35,929 bases of DNA from Rubrivirga marina (GCF_002283365.1 NZ_MQWD01000001.1:4189042-4224970); one strand, 5' to 3'; counted from the first letter of the stretch, positions 1 to 8,459 are shown. The notes: generated by a model from the letters alone, not told the origin. Made by a program: numbers and translations.

Positions 1-3000
1 GAGGGATCGCGGCCGAGGCCGCCGGGGAGGTCAGAAACGTGAAGTCGAAGGGGTCGCCGAGGAGGTTTCCCGGGTCGGCCTTCTCGGGAGCGGGCCGGAC
101 GTCGAGCGCGGGCGAGGCGAGGCCGTCGCCAGATGAGAGCACAGGCGCTCGGTCCAGGCGGGACGCCCGCATGGGGACCCTCACGCGCGGGAACGTGATC
201 GTGACGACCGTCCCGCCGGGCTGCTCGGACTCGATCTCGATGTGGCCGTCCTGGAGGTGGACGAGCCGGCGCGTGATGGTCAGGCCGAGGCCGGACCCCT
301 CATGGCTCCGGGCGTGGCCCGAGTCCTCCTGGCGGAACGCGTCCATGACCTCTGGGAGGAAGGCCTGCGAGATCCCGCGACCGGTGTCGGCGACGCGGAG
401 GACGGCCTGATCGGCCGTGCCCTCCAGCGTGACGAGCACACCGCCGGCATCGGTGAACTTGACGGCGTTGCCGACGACGTGTCCCACGATCTGACGGATG
501 GCCTCAGAGTCCACGGCCGCGGCGACGTCGGGGTCGAGGTCGAGGTCGAACCGGAGCCCCCGGCCCTCGGCCGCCTCAGCGAGCCGCTCCGTCGCGAGCC
601 GGACGTCGGGCTCGAGCCGGGAGACCCGGCGCTCGGCGTCGTACTCGCCGGCCTCGAGGCGCGAGAGGTCGAGCACGGCGTTGAGCGTGTCGAGCAGGCG
701 GACGCCATTCCGCTCGATGAGCCCGACGACCTCGCGCTGGTCCTCGGCGACCTCGCCGGCGAGGAGCTCGGTAAAGCCGAGGATGCCCGTGAGCGGCGTC
801 CGGAACTCGTGGCTCATGTTGGCCAGGAACGCGCTCTTCAGCCGGTTCATCCGCTCGGCCGCGGCCCGGCCCGCCTCGGCGGCCTCGCGGGCCTCGACGA
901 GCTGCGCGAGCGCGATCTCGCGGTCCTCTCGCTCGAGCGCGAGCGCCACGGCGTCGGCGACGGCCGCGGCGAACTCGGTCTCAGACGCGTCCCAGTCGTG
1001 CGGCCCGTCGGTCCGGTGGACGGCGACGAGCCCCACGACGCCGCCGTGACGGCGGATCGGGGCGACGAGAAGCGAGCGGAGGCCGTAGGTCTGAACGAAG
1101 GCATCGAGGCCGAGGTCCGCCACGCGGGCGTCCGAGGCGGCGTCGGCCACGGCGAGCGCGCGGTGCTCCGCGACGTGGCAGAGGACGGCCGCGAACGCGC
1201 CGGCGAAGCCGCCGGCAGGATCGGCGGGTGGCGGGGCATGGAGCGGGGCGCACGGCCGGCCCGACTCGCACAACCAGAACGAGACGTCGGACGCGCCGAG
1301 CGTGGCCGCGACGACGCCAGCGGCCGGCCCGCCGAAGGCGTCGGCGCCGTCGAGGTGGGCGAGGTCGACGAGCGCCCGTTGGCGGACGAGGGCGGTCTGG
1401 GCGGCGTCGGCGAGGCGGTCCTCGCGCTCCTTCCGCTCCGTCACGTCCTGCAGCACGCCGACGAGCCCGACGGGCTGGCCGGTCGCGTCGAGCCACGGGC
1501 GGGCCGAGTTCTCGACCCAGCGGGGGCCCGCGGCGGTCGACATGCGGTAGAGCGCGTGGTAGGCCTCGGCCCCCGGAACGGGGCCACTCGCCAGCCCCTC
1601 CCCTTCTAAAACGTCGCGGGTCTCGACGAGCGCGCCAGGGCCACCTGCTGCCTCGATTTCGGCGCGGGTGTGGCCAGTGAGCCGCTCGATGGCGGGGCTG
1701 AGGTACTCGTAGCGAGGACCGGCAGGCGTGTAGCGGAGCCGGTAGAGGACGTGCGGCGTGTGCTCGGCGATGGCCGCCAGGCTCGCCTGCGTGTCGCGGA
1801 GGGCCTGGACGGCCGCCGCGCGGTCGAGGTGCCCACCGACGTGCCACGCCAGCGCCTCCGCCCCGCGGAGCTCGGTGGCGAGGATCTCTCGGGGCGCCGC
1901 GTAGCCCCAGACGAGCACGCCCTCGACGCCGTCGCCGACGCGGACGGGCACGGCGCCGAACGCCGGCACGTCGAACTGGGCCATCAGCCCCGCGACGGAC
2001 GTCGTGGTGGGCGCGGACGTGTCGGAAATGGCGACGGGCTGCTCGGCGAGCGGCCCGAGGCGCGCGCCCGCCTCGGCGAGCCGGTCGGGCAGGTCGCCGA
2101 CTGTGGCCGCCAACCGGAACGCGTCGCCCACGAGGAGGCAGGCCCAGGTGGCAGCGGTGGCGTCGAGGAGCGCTCCGGCGGCGGCGCAGTGGATCGTGAC
2201 GGGGTCGTCGGCGAGCGCGGCGGTGGCCGCGAACGCGGCGACGGCGCGGTACTGGCGGGCGACCGCCCGCTCCTCGCGCCGGCCCTCGACCTCGGCCGTC
2301 ACGTCCTCCATCGTGCCCTCGTACGCCACGAGGCGGCCGGCCTCGTCGAAGATGCTCCGCGCGTTCTCGCGCGTGTGGACGAGCCCCCCGTCCGGCCGGC
2401 GCCACGTCACGACGTGGTTGCGAACCGACCCGGTCTGGGCGATCTGCGCGGCGAACGCGTCGCGCGGGTACCCGAGGTCGGCCTGGACGTCGAGCGCGTG
2501 GAGGGCCTCGACGGACTCGACCTGGAGGAGCGCAGCGAGCGCGGGGTTCGCGTAGAGCACGCGCCCCTCGGGCGAGCTCCGGTACAGGCCGATCGGGAGG
2601 TGGTCGGCGATGGAGGCGAGGTGAGCCGGCATCGCCCCGGCCAGCGGGGCGTCGTCGGTTCCCGCGGGCGGAGCCCCGGCATCCGCCACAGGGGGCTCGG
2701 CCTCGGCAGCCGGCGCGGGGGGCTCGGCCTCGGCGACGGGCTCGGCCGGCTCGCCGATCGACGGGGCCCCGAGCGTGTCGAGAGATTCGAAGAGCGCCGA
2801 CACCGGGTCGGCAGGCGCGTCCGCCTCGGTCTCCAGGGCCTCGTAGTCGAGGAACAGCGGAGCCCCGCCGAGGGCCGCCTCTTCCGGGCCGATGCCGGAC
2901 GCCGGAGCGTCGGACGGCGTCCCCTCCGGCGTGGACGGCGCATCCTGAGCGGCATCGGAGGCCTCGACTGGACCCGGCGCCGCAGGCTGCGGCGCCGCCG

Positions 3001-3331
3001 GGAGCTGCTCGATCAGCGTCGGGAGCTCGGACACTCGGATGGCCACGGCGGCCGTCTCCGTGAGCAGGAGCGGGATCTCGTCACCGACGACGAACATCGG
3101 GACGCCGTCTGGAACGTAGACCGCCACCTCGACCTCGTCGACTGGTCCACCCGGCAGGAACACGACGGCGTCCCACGACTCGGCGGCGTCGGGCTCCATG
3201 AGCGTGGTCCGGAGGACCTCGGCGGTCGGAGCCAGTTGGCCCATGACGGGGCCACCCTGGCGCACCGCGCCGAGGAGGTCGATGGCCGCCTGCGAGTCGG
3301 CGACGAAGAGGATCCGGGGGGGGGAGTCCAT
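1..3331 (-). CDS. Multi-domain sensor histidine kinase (PAS/GAF, HisKA, HATPase), 3' end beyond the window
   Basis: The frame is open from an ATG at 3331 to the left edge (about 1110 residues), so the C-terminus is missing. Residues ~1-105 look like a receiver fold without a clear phospho-acceptor: ILFVADSQ at the start, and VVFLPGG where the Asp would lie. Residues ~105-230 are a low-complexity Ala/Pro/Glu linker. A PAS domain (~234-345), GAF-like segment (~350-510), second PAS (~515-635) and second GAF (~647-800) follow. The HisKA H-box NMSHEFRTPLTG is at ~838, the ATPase N-box GNAVKFTDAG at ~954, and G-boxes DTGRG and GSGLGLT at ~982 and ~1015. It should autophosphorylate on the H-box His in response to cytoplasmic signals. 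No membrane segment is seen. The ligand and partner regulator are unknown. A 123-bp divergent gap separates it from the dprA-like gene. Confidence 0.9.
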   Translation of the reverse strand, partial: MDSPPRILFVADSQAAIDLLGAVRQGGPVMGQLAPTAEVLRTTLMEPDAAESWDAVVFLPGGPVDEVEVAVYVPDGVPMFVVGDEIPLLLTETAAVAIRVSELPTLIEQLPAAPQPAAPGPVEASDAAQDAPSTPEGTPSDAPASGIGPEEAALGGAPLFLDYEALETEADAPADPVSALFESLDTLGAPSIGEPAEPVAEAEPPAPAAEAEPPVADAGAPPAGTDDAPLAGAMPAHLASIADHLPIGLYRSSPEGRVLYANPALAALLQVESVEALHALDVQADLGYPRDAFAAQIAQTGSVRNHVVTWRRPDGGLVHTRENARSIFDEAGRLVAYEGTMEDVTAEVEGRREERAVARQYRAVAAFAATAALADDPVTIHCAAAGALLDATAATWACLLVGDAFRLAATVGDLPDRLAEAGARLGPLAEQPVAISDTSAPTTTSVAGLMAQFDVPAFGAVPVRVGDGVEGVLVWGYAAPREILATELRGAEALAWHVGGHLDRAAAVQALRDTQASLAAIAEHTPHVLYRLRYTPAGPRYEYLSPAIERLTGHTRAEIEAAGGPGALVETRDVLEGEGLASGPVPGAEAYHALYRMSTAAGPRWVENSARPWLDATGQPVGLVGVLQDVTERKEREDRLADAAQTALVRQRALVDLAHLDGADAFGGPAAGVVAATLGASDVSFWLCESGRPCAPLHAPPPADPAGGFAGAFAAVLCHVAEHRALAVADAASDARVADLGLDAFVQTYGLRSLLVAPIRRHGGVVGLVAVHRTDGPHDWDASETEFAAAVADAVALALEREDREIALAQLVEAREAAEAGRAAAERMNRLKSAFLANMSHEFRTPLTGILGFTELLAGEVAEDQREVVGLIERNGVRLLDTLNAVLDLSRLEAGEYDAERRVSRLEPDVRLATERLAEAAEGRGLRFDLDLDPDVAAAVDSEAIRQIVGHVVGNAVKFTDAGGVLVTLEGTADQAVLRVADTGRGISQAFLPEVMDAFRQEDSGHARSHEGSGLGLTITRRLVHLQDGHIEIESEQPGGTVVTITFPRVRVPMRASRLDRAPVLSSGDGLASPALDVRPAPEKADPGNLLGDPFDFTFLTSPAASAAIP

Positions 3332-3365
3332 GGGTAGGGGTGGGATCAGGGTCCCGCCCCGCAAA

Positions 3366-3449
3366 CGGGATGCCGGATCCCGAGGGCCACGACAGGCGGG
3401 CTCTCGGAGCCTCGCCGGGCCCGATTCGTAACGTGCCCGCCCCGATTCG
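3366..3449. promoter_or_regulatory. Divergent intergenic region with hairpin and direct repeat
   Basis: Between the kinase and the DprA-like gene there is a hairpin, CGGGAT/ATCCCG with a five-base loop, at 3366-3382. A direct repeat CCCGATTCG occurs at 3420-3428 and 3441-3449, exactly 21 bp apart, just upstream of the DprA-like start. No convincing -7 box was found. The 21-bp (two helical turns) spacing would suit a dimeric regulator, but that is inference only. Confidence 0.3.
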
Positions 3450-3454
3450 CCCCG

Positions 3455-4339
3455 ATGTCCGCGCCCACCACTCCGACGACCGCGTTTGCCCTCGCTCTCC
3501 TCTCCCTTGAGGGCGTCGGGCGCGTCACGGCCCACCGGCTTCTGGAGCGGTTCCCGACGGCCGAGGCCGTCCGCGCGGCCCCGCGCGAGCAGGTCCTCCT
3601 CCGTCTCAAGGGCGTCGCCCACGCCGACCGGACCGTCGCGGCCGTCTGTGCCCCCTCGTTCGAAGAGACGCTCGACGAGGCCCGGCGGCGACTCGACGCG
3701 CTCCGAGAGCGGCAGATCCACGTCCTCACGCCCGGAGCGCCGAACTTGCCCGCTGGCCTCGACGCCCTCGACCGCGCCGACCGGCCCGTCGTGCTCTACG
3801 CCTTCGGCGACCTGAAGGCGCTCGGGTGGCCGTCGCTGGCGGTTCTCGCGGCGGCGCCCCTCGCGGCCGAGCCGTTCGAGCGGGCGCAGGACGTGGCGCG
3901 GGCCGTCCTCGGTCGGGGCCGCGGCCTCGTCGTCGGCGCGGCGCACGGGGTGGACCTCGCGCTGCAGAAGCTGTCGCTCGGTGCGGGCGTCCCGGCCGTC
4001 GCCGTCGTGGGGGCCGGGCTGGCGCGGCTGGAGCGGTCGATGCGGCCCGGCGCGACGGCGCTCACGCGGGCCGGCGGTCTCCTCGTGTCGCCGTTCCCGA
4101 TGACCCACGGACCGTTCGAGCACGACGACCGCGAGCGTGCGCTCGTACAGGCCGCGCTTGGCCGTGCCGTCCTCGCCGTGGCCCCGCCGCCGGGCTCGCC
4201 GGAGGACCGCGCCGCCGCGTGGGCCACCAGCACGGGCCGCCCCGTCGCGCTCCTCCCCCCTGCCCCGCCCGAGGCCGACTGGGCCGACTCCGCCCACCGC
4301 GTTATCGAGGCGGAGGCGGTCGCGGAGATGGTGGCGTGA
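3455..4339 (+). CDS. Divergent DprA/Smf-family DNA-processing protein
   Basis: 294 residues from an ATG at 3455. Residues ~12-60 resemble the helix-hairpin-helix region of DprA (ALLSLEGVGRVTAHRLLERF). Residues ~88-290 match the Smf Rossmann-like fold: HVLTPGAPNLPAGLDALDR, then PVVLYAFGDL, VGAAHGVDLALQ in place of the usual SGxAxGID..AH, AVVGAG, and LLVSPFP. DprA proteins load RecA on incoming single-stranded DNA during transformation. The canonical RNRI segment is replaced by DDRERALVQ, and several Gly/Ser positions differ, so this is a diverged member that may be a paralogue with a changed role. It sits divergent from the sensor kinase and ~125 bp upstream of an unrelated metalloenzyme. The N-terminal start is supported by the HhH beginning directly after it. 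Confidence 0.72.
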   Translation: MSAPTTPTTAFALALLSLEGVGRVTAHRLLERFPTAEAVRAAPREQVLLRLKGVAHADRTVAAVCAPSFEETLDEARRRLDALRERQIHVLTPGAPNLPAGLDALDRADRPVVLYAFGDLKALGWPSLAVLAAAPLAAEPFERAQDVARAVLGRGRGLVVGAAHGVDLALQKLSLGAGVPAVAVVGAGLARLERSMRPGATALTRAGGLLVSPFPMTHGPFEHDDRERALVQAALGRAVLAVAPPPGSPEDRAAAWATSTGRPVALLPPAPPEADWADSAHRVIEAEAVAEMVA

Positions 4340-4441
4340 GGGCGCATCGCCTCCCAGCTGTCGCCCTGGACCCTGTGACAGATCTCGTCTCGGCCTCGGC
4401 GACCGTCGCCGGCGTGTGCACTGGGCAGCCGCGCTGGCGTC

Positions 4442-4468
4442 GAGATCCCTCGCTCCGCTCAGGATGAC
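4442..4468 (+). repeat. 27-bp dispersed repeat, copy 1 (contains the ATG of the next gene)
   Basis: This 27-bp stretch differs at one position from 10617-10643. It ends in CGCTCAGGATGAC, and the ATG inside that end is in frame with the downstream metalloenzyme. Only one half of the longer element seen at 10515-10644 is present here. Confidence 0.75.
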
Positions 4469-5405
4469 GGACCACCGAACACGCCGCGCTCCCGTGCCCC
4501 ACGTCCTCTTCGTGTTCCTCGACGGCGTCGGCCTCGGACCGGCAACGGTGGCGAATCCGTTCGCCACCGTCCCTCTGCCCGCCTTCGAGCGACTGGCGGG
4601 CGGCCAGCGGTGGACGGCCGAGGCCGCGCCGATCCGCCAGCCGCGACACGTGTTCGTGCCGATCGACGCGACGCTCGGGCTGGAGGGGCTGCCCCAGAGC
4701 GGGACCGGGCAGGCCGCGCTCTTCACCGGCGAGAACGCCGCCGCCGTCCACGGCCGCCACTTCGGCCCGTACCCGCCGACGACCGTCCGCCCCCTCGTCG
4801 CGGAGCAGAGCGTGTTCGCACGGCTCGCGGGGGCCGGCCTCCCGACCGGGCGACTGGCGTTCGCCAACGCCTACCCCGACCGGTTCTTCCGGTTCGTCGA
4901 GGGCCGGGGCCGGTGGACGGTCACAACGCTGGCGGCGAACGCGGCCGGCGTCCGCCTCCGCCGCGCCGACGACCTCCGCGCCGGCCGGGCCCTCGCCGCC
5001 GACCTCACGGCCGAGGGCTGGCGCGCGTTCGCCCCGGACCTCCCGGCGCGGACCGAGGCCGAGGCGGCCGGCCACCTGGCGGCGCTCGCCGAGGGGCATG
5101 CGTTCACCCTGTTCGAGTACTTCCTGACCGACAAGGCCGGGCACAGTCGGGACGCCGCGCGCGCCGCCGCCGTCCTCGCCCGCCTCGACGCGTTTCTGGA
5201 AGCCCTCCTCGACGCGTTGCCTGACGGCGCGCTCCTTCTGCTCTCCAGCGACCACGGAAATCTGGAGGACCTCTCGACCAAGAGCCACACACGGCACCCG
5301 GTCCCCCTCGTAGCCTGGGGCGAGGGCGCCGACGCGTTCGCCGAGGCGGGGTCGCTGCTCGACGTGACGCCCCGGATCGTCGATCTGTTGGCCCAGACAC
5401 TGTGA
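4464..5405 (+). CDS. Alkaline-phosphatase-superfamily metalloenzyme (phosphomutase/phosphatase-like)
   Basis: 313 residues from ATG 4464; a GTG at 4494 (starting VPHVLFVFLDGVG) is a credible alternative because the ATG lies inside a dispersed repeat. The metal-binding start FLDGVGLG (Asp ~20), the nucleophile region LPQSGTGQAALFTGEN with a probable catalytic Thr, and the C-terminal SSDHGNLEDLSTKSHTRHP with PVPLV resemble the metalloenzyme domain shared by iPGM and phosphopentomutase. It is shorter than iPGM (about 510 residues) and lacks the inserted second domain. The substrate cannot be read from the sequence. No signal peptide is present, so it is probably cytoplasmic. A hairpin follows directly after the stop, before a tRNA gene. 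The frame extends upstream to 4137, but that part overlaps the preceding gene and is not credible. Confidence 0.8.
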   Translation: MTDHRTRRAPVPHVLFVFLDGVGLGPATVANPFATVPLPAFERLAGGQRWTAEAAPIRQPRHVFVPIDATLGLEGLPQSGTGQAALFTGENAAAVHGRHFGPYPPTTVRPLVAEQSVFARLAGAGLPTGRLAFANAYPDRFFRFVEGRGRWTVTTLAANAAGVRLRRADDLRAGRALAADLTAEGWRAFAPDLPARTEAEAAGHLAALAEGHAFTLFEYFLTDKAGHSRDAARAAAVLARLDAFLEALLDALPDGALLLLSSDHGNLEDLSTKSHTRHPVPLVAWGEGADAFAEAGSLLDVTPRIVDLLAQTL

Positions 5406-5424
5406 CCGGAGCCACGAACTCCGG
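5406..5424 (+). terminator. Hairpin directly after the stop codon
   Basis: CCGGAG and CTCCGG form a perfect 6-bp stem with a 7-base loop starting at the base after the TGA. No U-tract follows. It probably ends the metalloenzyme transcript or stabilises its 3' end before the tRNA promoter. Confidence 0.45.
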
Positions 5425-5461
5425 GCGTCTCCTCGTTCGGGAAGTGGCCTCGCTCGGCCCG

Positions 5462-5469
5462 TATCTTTC
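5462..5469 (+). promoter_or_regulatory. Putative -7 promoter box for tRNA-Leu
   Basis: TATCTTTC matches the Bacteroidota TAnnTTTG -7 element at seven of eight positions if the two n positions are counted as free. It lies 21 nt before the tRNA 5' end. A weak TTCG at 5436 could be the upstream box (spacer 22). Confidence 0.55.
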
Positions 5470-5490
5470 CGTCCCCGGATGCCCGGGATC

Positions 5491-5573
5491 GCCGGAGTGG
5501 TGGAACGGTAGACACGGCAGCCTTAGGAGCTGTTGCTCTCACGAGCGTGCGGGTTCGAGTCCCGCCTCCGGCA
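5491..5573 (+). tRNA. tRNA-Leu (anticodon UAG)
   Basis: The acceptor stem is GCCGGAG (5491-5497) paired with CTCCGGC (5566-5572), with discriminator A at 5573. The anticodon stem GCAGC/GCTGT encloses the loop CTTAGGA, with anticodon TAG at 5524-5526, reading CUA and probably other CUN codons. A long variable arm (GCTC, TCAC, GAGC) marks a class II tRNA, as expected for Leu. The T-arm contains GGTTCGAGTCC. The CCA end is not encoded. A protein gene starts 34 nt downstream with no terminator between, so the two may share a primary transcript. Confidence 0.96.
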
Positions 5574-5607
5574 CGACAAGGCCGCACCCCACCACGTCCC
5601 CCCGCCC

Positions 5608-7638
5608 GTGCGCCCGTTCCTCCTCCTGGCCGCCCTCGCCGTCGCCGGCTGCGCGTCCACCGCCGTCCCGGTCGAGCTCGACCCGCTCCCGACCCGCCGC
5701 GCCGCCGACGGGCTCCTCCAGCGGCCCGACCTCCAGGCCCTCGTCGACCTCCAGGTTCGCCGCGACGGCGCGGCTCTGGCCGAGGCCCTCGCCAGTCCGG
5801 ACAGCCTCGTCCGCGCCCGCGCCGCGTTCGCGCTCGGGTCGGTCCAGGACGAGGGAGCCATCGACGCGCTCCGTCTCCGGCTCGACGACCCCGTCCCGGC
5901 CGTCCGCGCCGACGCCGCGTTCGCGCTCGGCCAGACCGCCGACTCGTCGGCCGGCGTCGCGCTGGCGATTTCGCTCCGCCGCGAGGCCACGGCGTCCGTC
6001 ACCGCCGAGCTGTTGGACGCGCTCGGCAAGATCGGCGGGCAGGCGGATCTGAGCGCCGTCCTCGACGCGCCGCTCCCGACCGCGTTGGAGCCCGCGCGCG
6101 CCCTCGCCCTGGCCCGGTTCGGGATGCGCGGCGTCGTCAGCGATGCCTGGGCCGGCTGGCTGTCGGCGCATCTCCAAGACGCCGATCCGGGCGTCCGCGA
6201 GGGCGCCGCGTATGCGCTGACGCGGTCGCCCCTGGAGGCGTGGCGGAGCCAGGCGGGCGCCGTTCACGCGGCCTTCGACGCCCTCGGAGGCGACCCCGCC
6301 CGCGCCGACCTCGTGCGCGCCGTCGGCCGGCTCGAAGACCCGACCGACATCCCCCGCCTCGGCGCCGCGCTGGAGAGCGACCCCGACTGGCGGACGCGCG
6401 TGAACGCCGCCCGCGCGCTCGGCGCCTTCGGCGACCAGGCCGCCCGTGCCGCCCTCGCCCGCGCCGTCGACGACCCGAACCCGCACGTGTCGCAGACGGC
6501 CGGCGGCGCGCTCGCCTCCGCCGGCGCTACACCCGAGGCGATCGACCTCGCCGCCGCGGTCCTCGCCGATGACGACCGTCCGTGGACGGTGCAGGCGTCC
6601 CTCCTTCCGCTCCTCGCGCCGTCGCAACCGGCCGCCGTCCTCGACTGGTCCGATCGTCAGTCCGACCCGTTCGCGAAGGCCGCCGCGCTCTCCGCGCTCG
6701 GGGCCTCCGAGGACGGCGCCGTCCTCTCGCGCCTCTTCACGGCCGCCCGCTCCGACGACACGCGCCTCGCCGTGGCCGCGCTCGGCGCGCTCCGCCAGCG
6801 GTGGGCCGTCGGCGGGTACGGCGCCCGCCGGTTCTACGAGGCGTTCGCCCACGGTCTCCGCCGCGCCGACCTCGCCACGACGTCGGCCGCCGCGCCCGCC
6901 CTCGCCGACTCCGCGTTCTGGCCGCTCGGCGCCGGCGCCCTTCTCCGCGAGGTCTACGCCGACCTCGACGCGCCGACCGACGTCGAGCCGATGGCGGCCA
7001 TCGTCCAGGCCATCGGGCGCGTCCGCGACGGGGCCGAGATCGACTTCCTCGTCGGCGTCGCCCTCGCCGGGCACCCGGCGCTCCGGGAGGCCGCCCGCGA
7101 CGCGCTCAACGACCGGCTCACCGAGGGCGTCGAGGTGACGCTCGACGCCGGCGGCTCGCCGGCCACGACCACCATCGACTGGGCCCACCTCGCGAACCTC
7201 GGCCCGCGCCCGCGCCTCGTCCTCGACACGGACCGTGGGCGCGTCGTGATCGAGATGGACGCCGAGTCGGCGCCGCAGACGGTCCAGCGGATCACGCTCA
7301 CGGCGGCCCAGGATCTCTACGACGGCGTCCCGTTCCACCGCGTCGTCGCCAACTTCGTGGTCCAGGGCGGCGACTACGCCCGGCGCGACGGCTACGGCGG
7401 GCCGGAGACGGCCATCCGGAGCGAGTTCACGCGCGTCCGCTACGAGACGGGCACGGTCGGGATGGCGAGCTCAGGGAAGGACACCGAGGGCTCGCAGTTC
7501 TTCGTGACGCACAGCCCCCAGCCGCACCTCGACGGCCGCTACACGGCGTTCGGACGCGTCGTCGAGGGCCAGGACGTGGTCGACCGGCTCCTCCAGGGCG
7601 ACCTCGTTCGGGAGGCCCACATCGAGCGCGACCGGTAG
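5608..7638 (+). CDS. Lipoprotein with HEAT-like repeats and a C-terminal cyclophilin PPIase domain
   Basis: 676 residues from a GTG at 5608, chosen because it gives a clean lipoprotein signal (VRPFLLLAALAVAGC) whereas the longer open frame runs back into the tRNA. Lipidation at Cys ~15 would anchor it in the envelope. Residues ~40-500 are repeated helical pairs with HEAT/PBS-lyase character, for example VRARAAFALGSVQDEGAI and VRADAAFALGQT. Residues ~534-676 are a cyclophilin domain ([59 protein letters not shown]) with the catalytic Arg of FHR present. It probably folds or holds envelope proteins, with the HEAT solenoid as the binding surface. A hairpin shared with the convergent J-domain gene follows. 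The combination is unusual, and the PPIase activity is inferred from the retained motif. Confidence 0.85.
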   Translation: MRPFLLLAALAVAGCASTAVPVELDPLPTRRAADGLLQRPDLQALVDLQVRRDGAALAEALASPDSLVRARAAFALGSVQDEGAIDALRLRLDDPVPAVRADAAFALGQTADSSAGVALAISLRREATASVTAELLDALGKIGGQADLSAVLDAPLPTALEPARALALARFGMRGVVSDAWAGWLSAHLQDADPGVREGAAYALTRSPLEAWRSQAGAVHAAFDALGGDPARADLVRAVGRLEDPTDIPRLGAALESDPDWRTRVNAARALGAFGDQAARAALARAVDDPNPHVSQTAGGALASAGATPEAIDLAAAVLADDDRPWTVQASLLPLLAPSQPAAVLDWSDRQSDPFAKAAALSALGASEDGAVLSRLFTAARSDDTRLAVAALGALRQRWAVGGYGARRFYEAFAHGLRRADLATTSAAAPALADSAFWPLGAGALLREVYADLDAPTDVEPMAAIVQAIGRVRDGAEIDFLVGVALAGHPALREAARDALNDRLTEGVEVTLDAGGSPATTTIDWAHLANLGPRPRLVLDTDRGRVVIEMDAESAPQTVQRITLTAAQDLYDGVPFHRVVANFVVQGGDYARRDGYGGPETAIRSEFTRVRYETGTVGMASSGKDTEGSQFFVTHSPQPHLDGRYTAFGRVVEGQDVVDRLLQGDLVREAHIERDR

Positions 7639-7645
7639 CGCCCGC

Positions 7646-7685
7646 CTCGGCGCGTCGATGGGCAGCGCCATCGTGTCGCCCCGAG
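7646..7685. terminator. Bidirectional imperfect hairpin between convergent genes
   Basis: An outer CTCGG/CCGAG and an inner CGATGG/CCATCG stem form a long imperfect hairpin between the stops of the cyclophilin lipoprotein and the J-domain gene. The left arm lies in a GCCTCGG motif typical of the window's intergenic hairpins. Confidence 0.45.
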
Positions 7686-7694
7686 CCGTAGAGG

Positions 7695-8459
7695 TCAGCG
7701 AGGGGGCCCCTCCCCCAGTTGAGCGCGGACGACGGCGCCGAGGCGGGCGGGGTCGCGGAGCGGGAGCCGGTACGCGCCGGCCTCCGGGAACGCCTCGCCC
7801 GGGACCAGCCGCGCCAGCCGCCGCTGCGCCGCTGGCGTCAGCGCGAGGTCGAGGACGCCGTCGGCTTCGCGGACGCCGCGGATCTCGCTCCAGCTGAGGA
7901 GCACGTCCCAGCGGAGGTCGCGGAGGCCCTGCCAATGCGTCTCGACAGCCCACGGCCCCTCGTCCACCGACCGCACCGCCTGCACGATCAGTCCGCCCCC
8001 GACGCCCAGCCCGACGCCGACGCCGAGCCACACCGGGGCGAGCCCGCCGAGGACCGTCCCGAACGCCACCACGACGGCGATCCCGAGACCGGCGAGGGCC
8101 TGGCGGCTCGCGAGCCCCTCGCGGAGCCGATCCCCCTGGGGCCGCTCCAGCGGCACATGGACCTGCTGCCACGCGCGAGCCGTGCCGCCCGAGCGGCCGC
8201 GGCGACGCTCCACCTCGGCCGCCGCTCGCTCCATCTCGGCCACGACGCGCTCCACGTCGAAGCCCGCGTCCAGGTCGTCCGTGTGGAGCTGCTCGAACGC
8301 CTCCTTGACTTCGAGGAAGGCCTCGGCCGCCGCCGCATCGCCCGGGTTGCGGTCGGGGTGGTAGCGGAGGGCCAGCCGGCGATACGCCTTGCGAACCTCT
8401 TCGGGCGTGGCGACTTCCGTCAGGCCGAGGACGTCGAACGGAGAGCGGATCGCGGTCAT
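7695..8459 (-). CDS. Membrane-associated J-domain (DnaJ-like) protein
   Basis: 254 residues from ATG 8459. Residues ~6-60 are a J domain with the HPD tripeptide at 34-36 (LRYHPDRNPG), which stimulates an Hsp70 ATPase. It has no G/F region, zinc fingers or DnaJ C-terminal domain. Residues ~118-160 form two closely spaced hydrophobic segments (GLGIAVVVAFGTVLGGLAPV, then a Gly/Val-rich stretch), so the protein is probably membrane anchored. The remaining ~90 residues (WDVLLSWSEIRGVREADGVL, then a Leu/Arg-rich part) look like the PH-like domain often found with paired membrane segments, though I cannot assign it firmly. The partner DnaK is not in the window. It lies downstream of the DUF4835 gene on the same strand with an 80-bp gap, so co-transcription is possible but not shown. 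Confidence 0.85.
   Translation of the reverse strand: MTAIRSPFDVLGLTEVATPEEVRKAYRRLALRYHPDRNPGDAAAAEAFLEVKEAFEQLHTDDLDAGFDVERVVAEMERAAAEVERRRGRSGGTARAWQQVHVPLERPQGDRLREGLASRQALAGLGIAVVVAFGTVLGGLAPVWLGVGVGLGVGGGLIVQAVRSVDEGPWAVETHWQGLRDLRWDVLLSWSEIRGVREADGVLDLALTPAAQRRLARLVPGEAFPEAGAYRLPLRDPARLGAVVRAQLGEGPPR

Noticed and set aside
242-1609. 455-residue plus-strand frame over the sensor kinase
   Set aside because: The minus strand encodes intact HisKA and ATPase motifs there.
2941-2952. Third copy of the 27-bp dispersed repeat
   Set aside because: Only 12 bases (CATCCTGAGCGG) match, inside the low-complexity linker of the kinase; too short to separate from chance.
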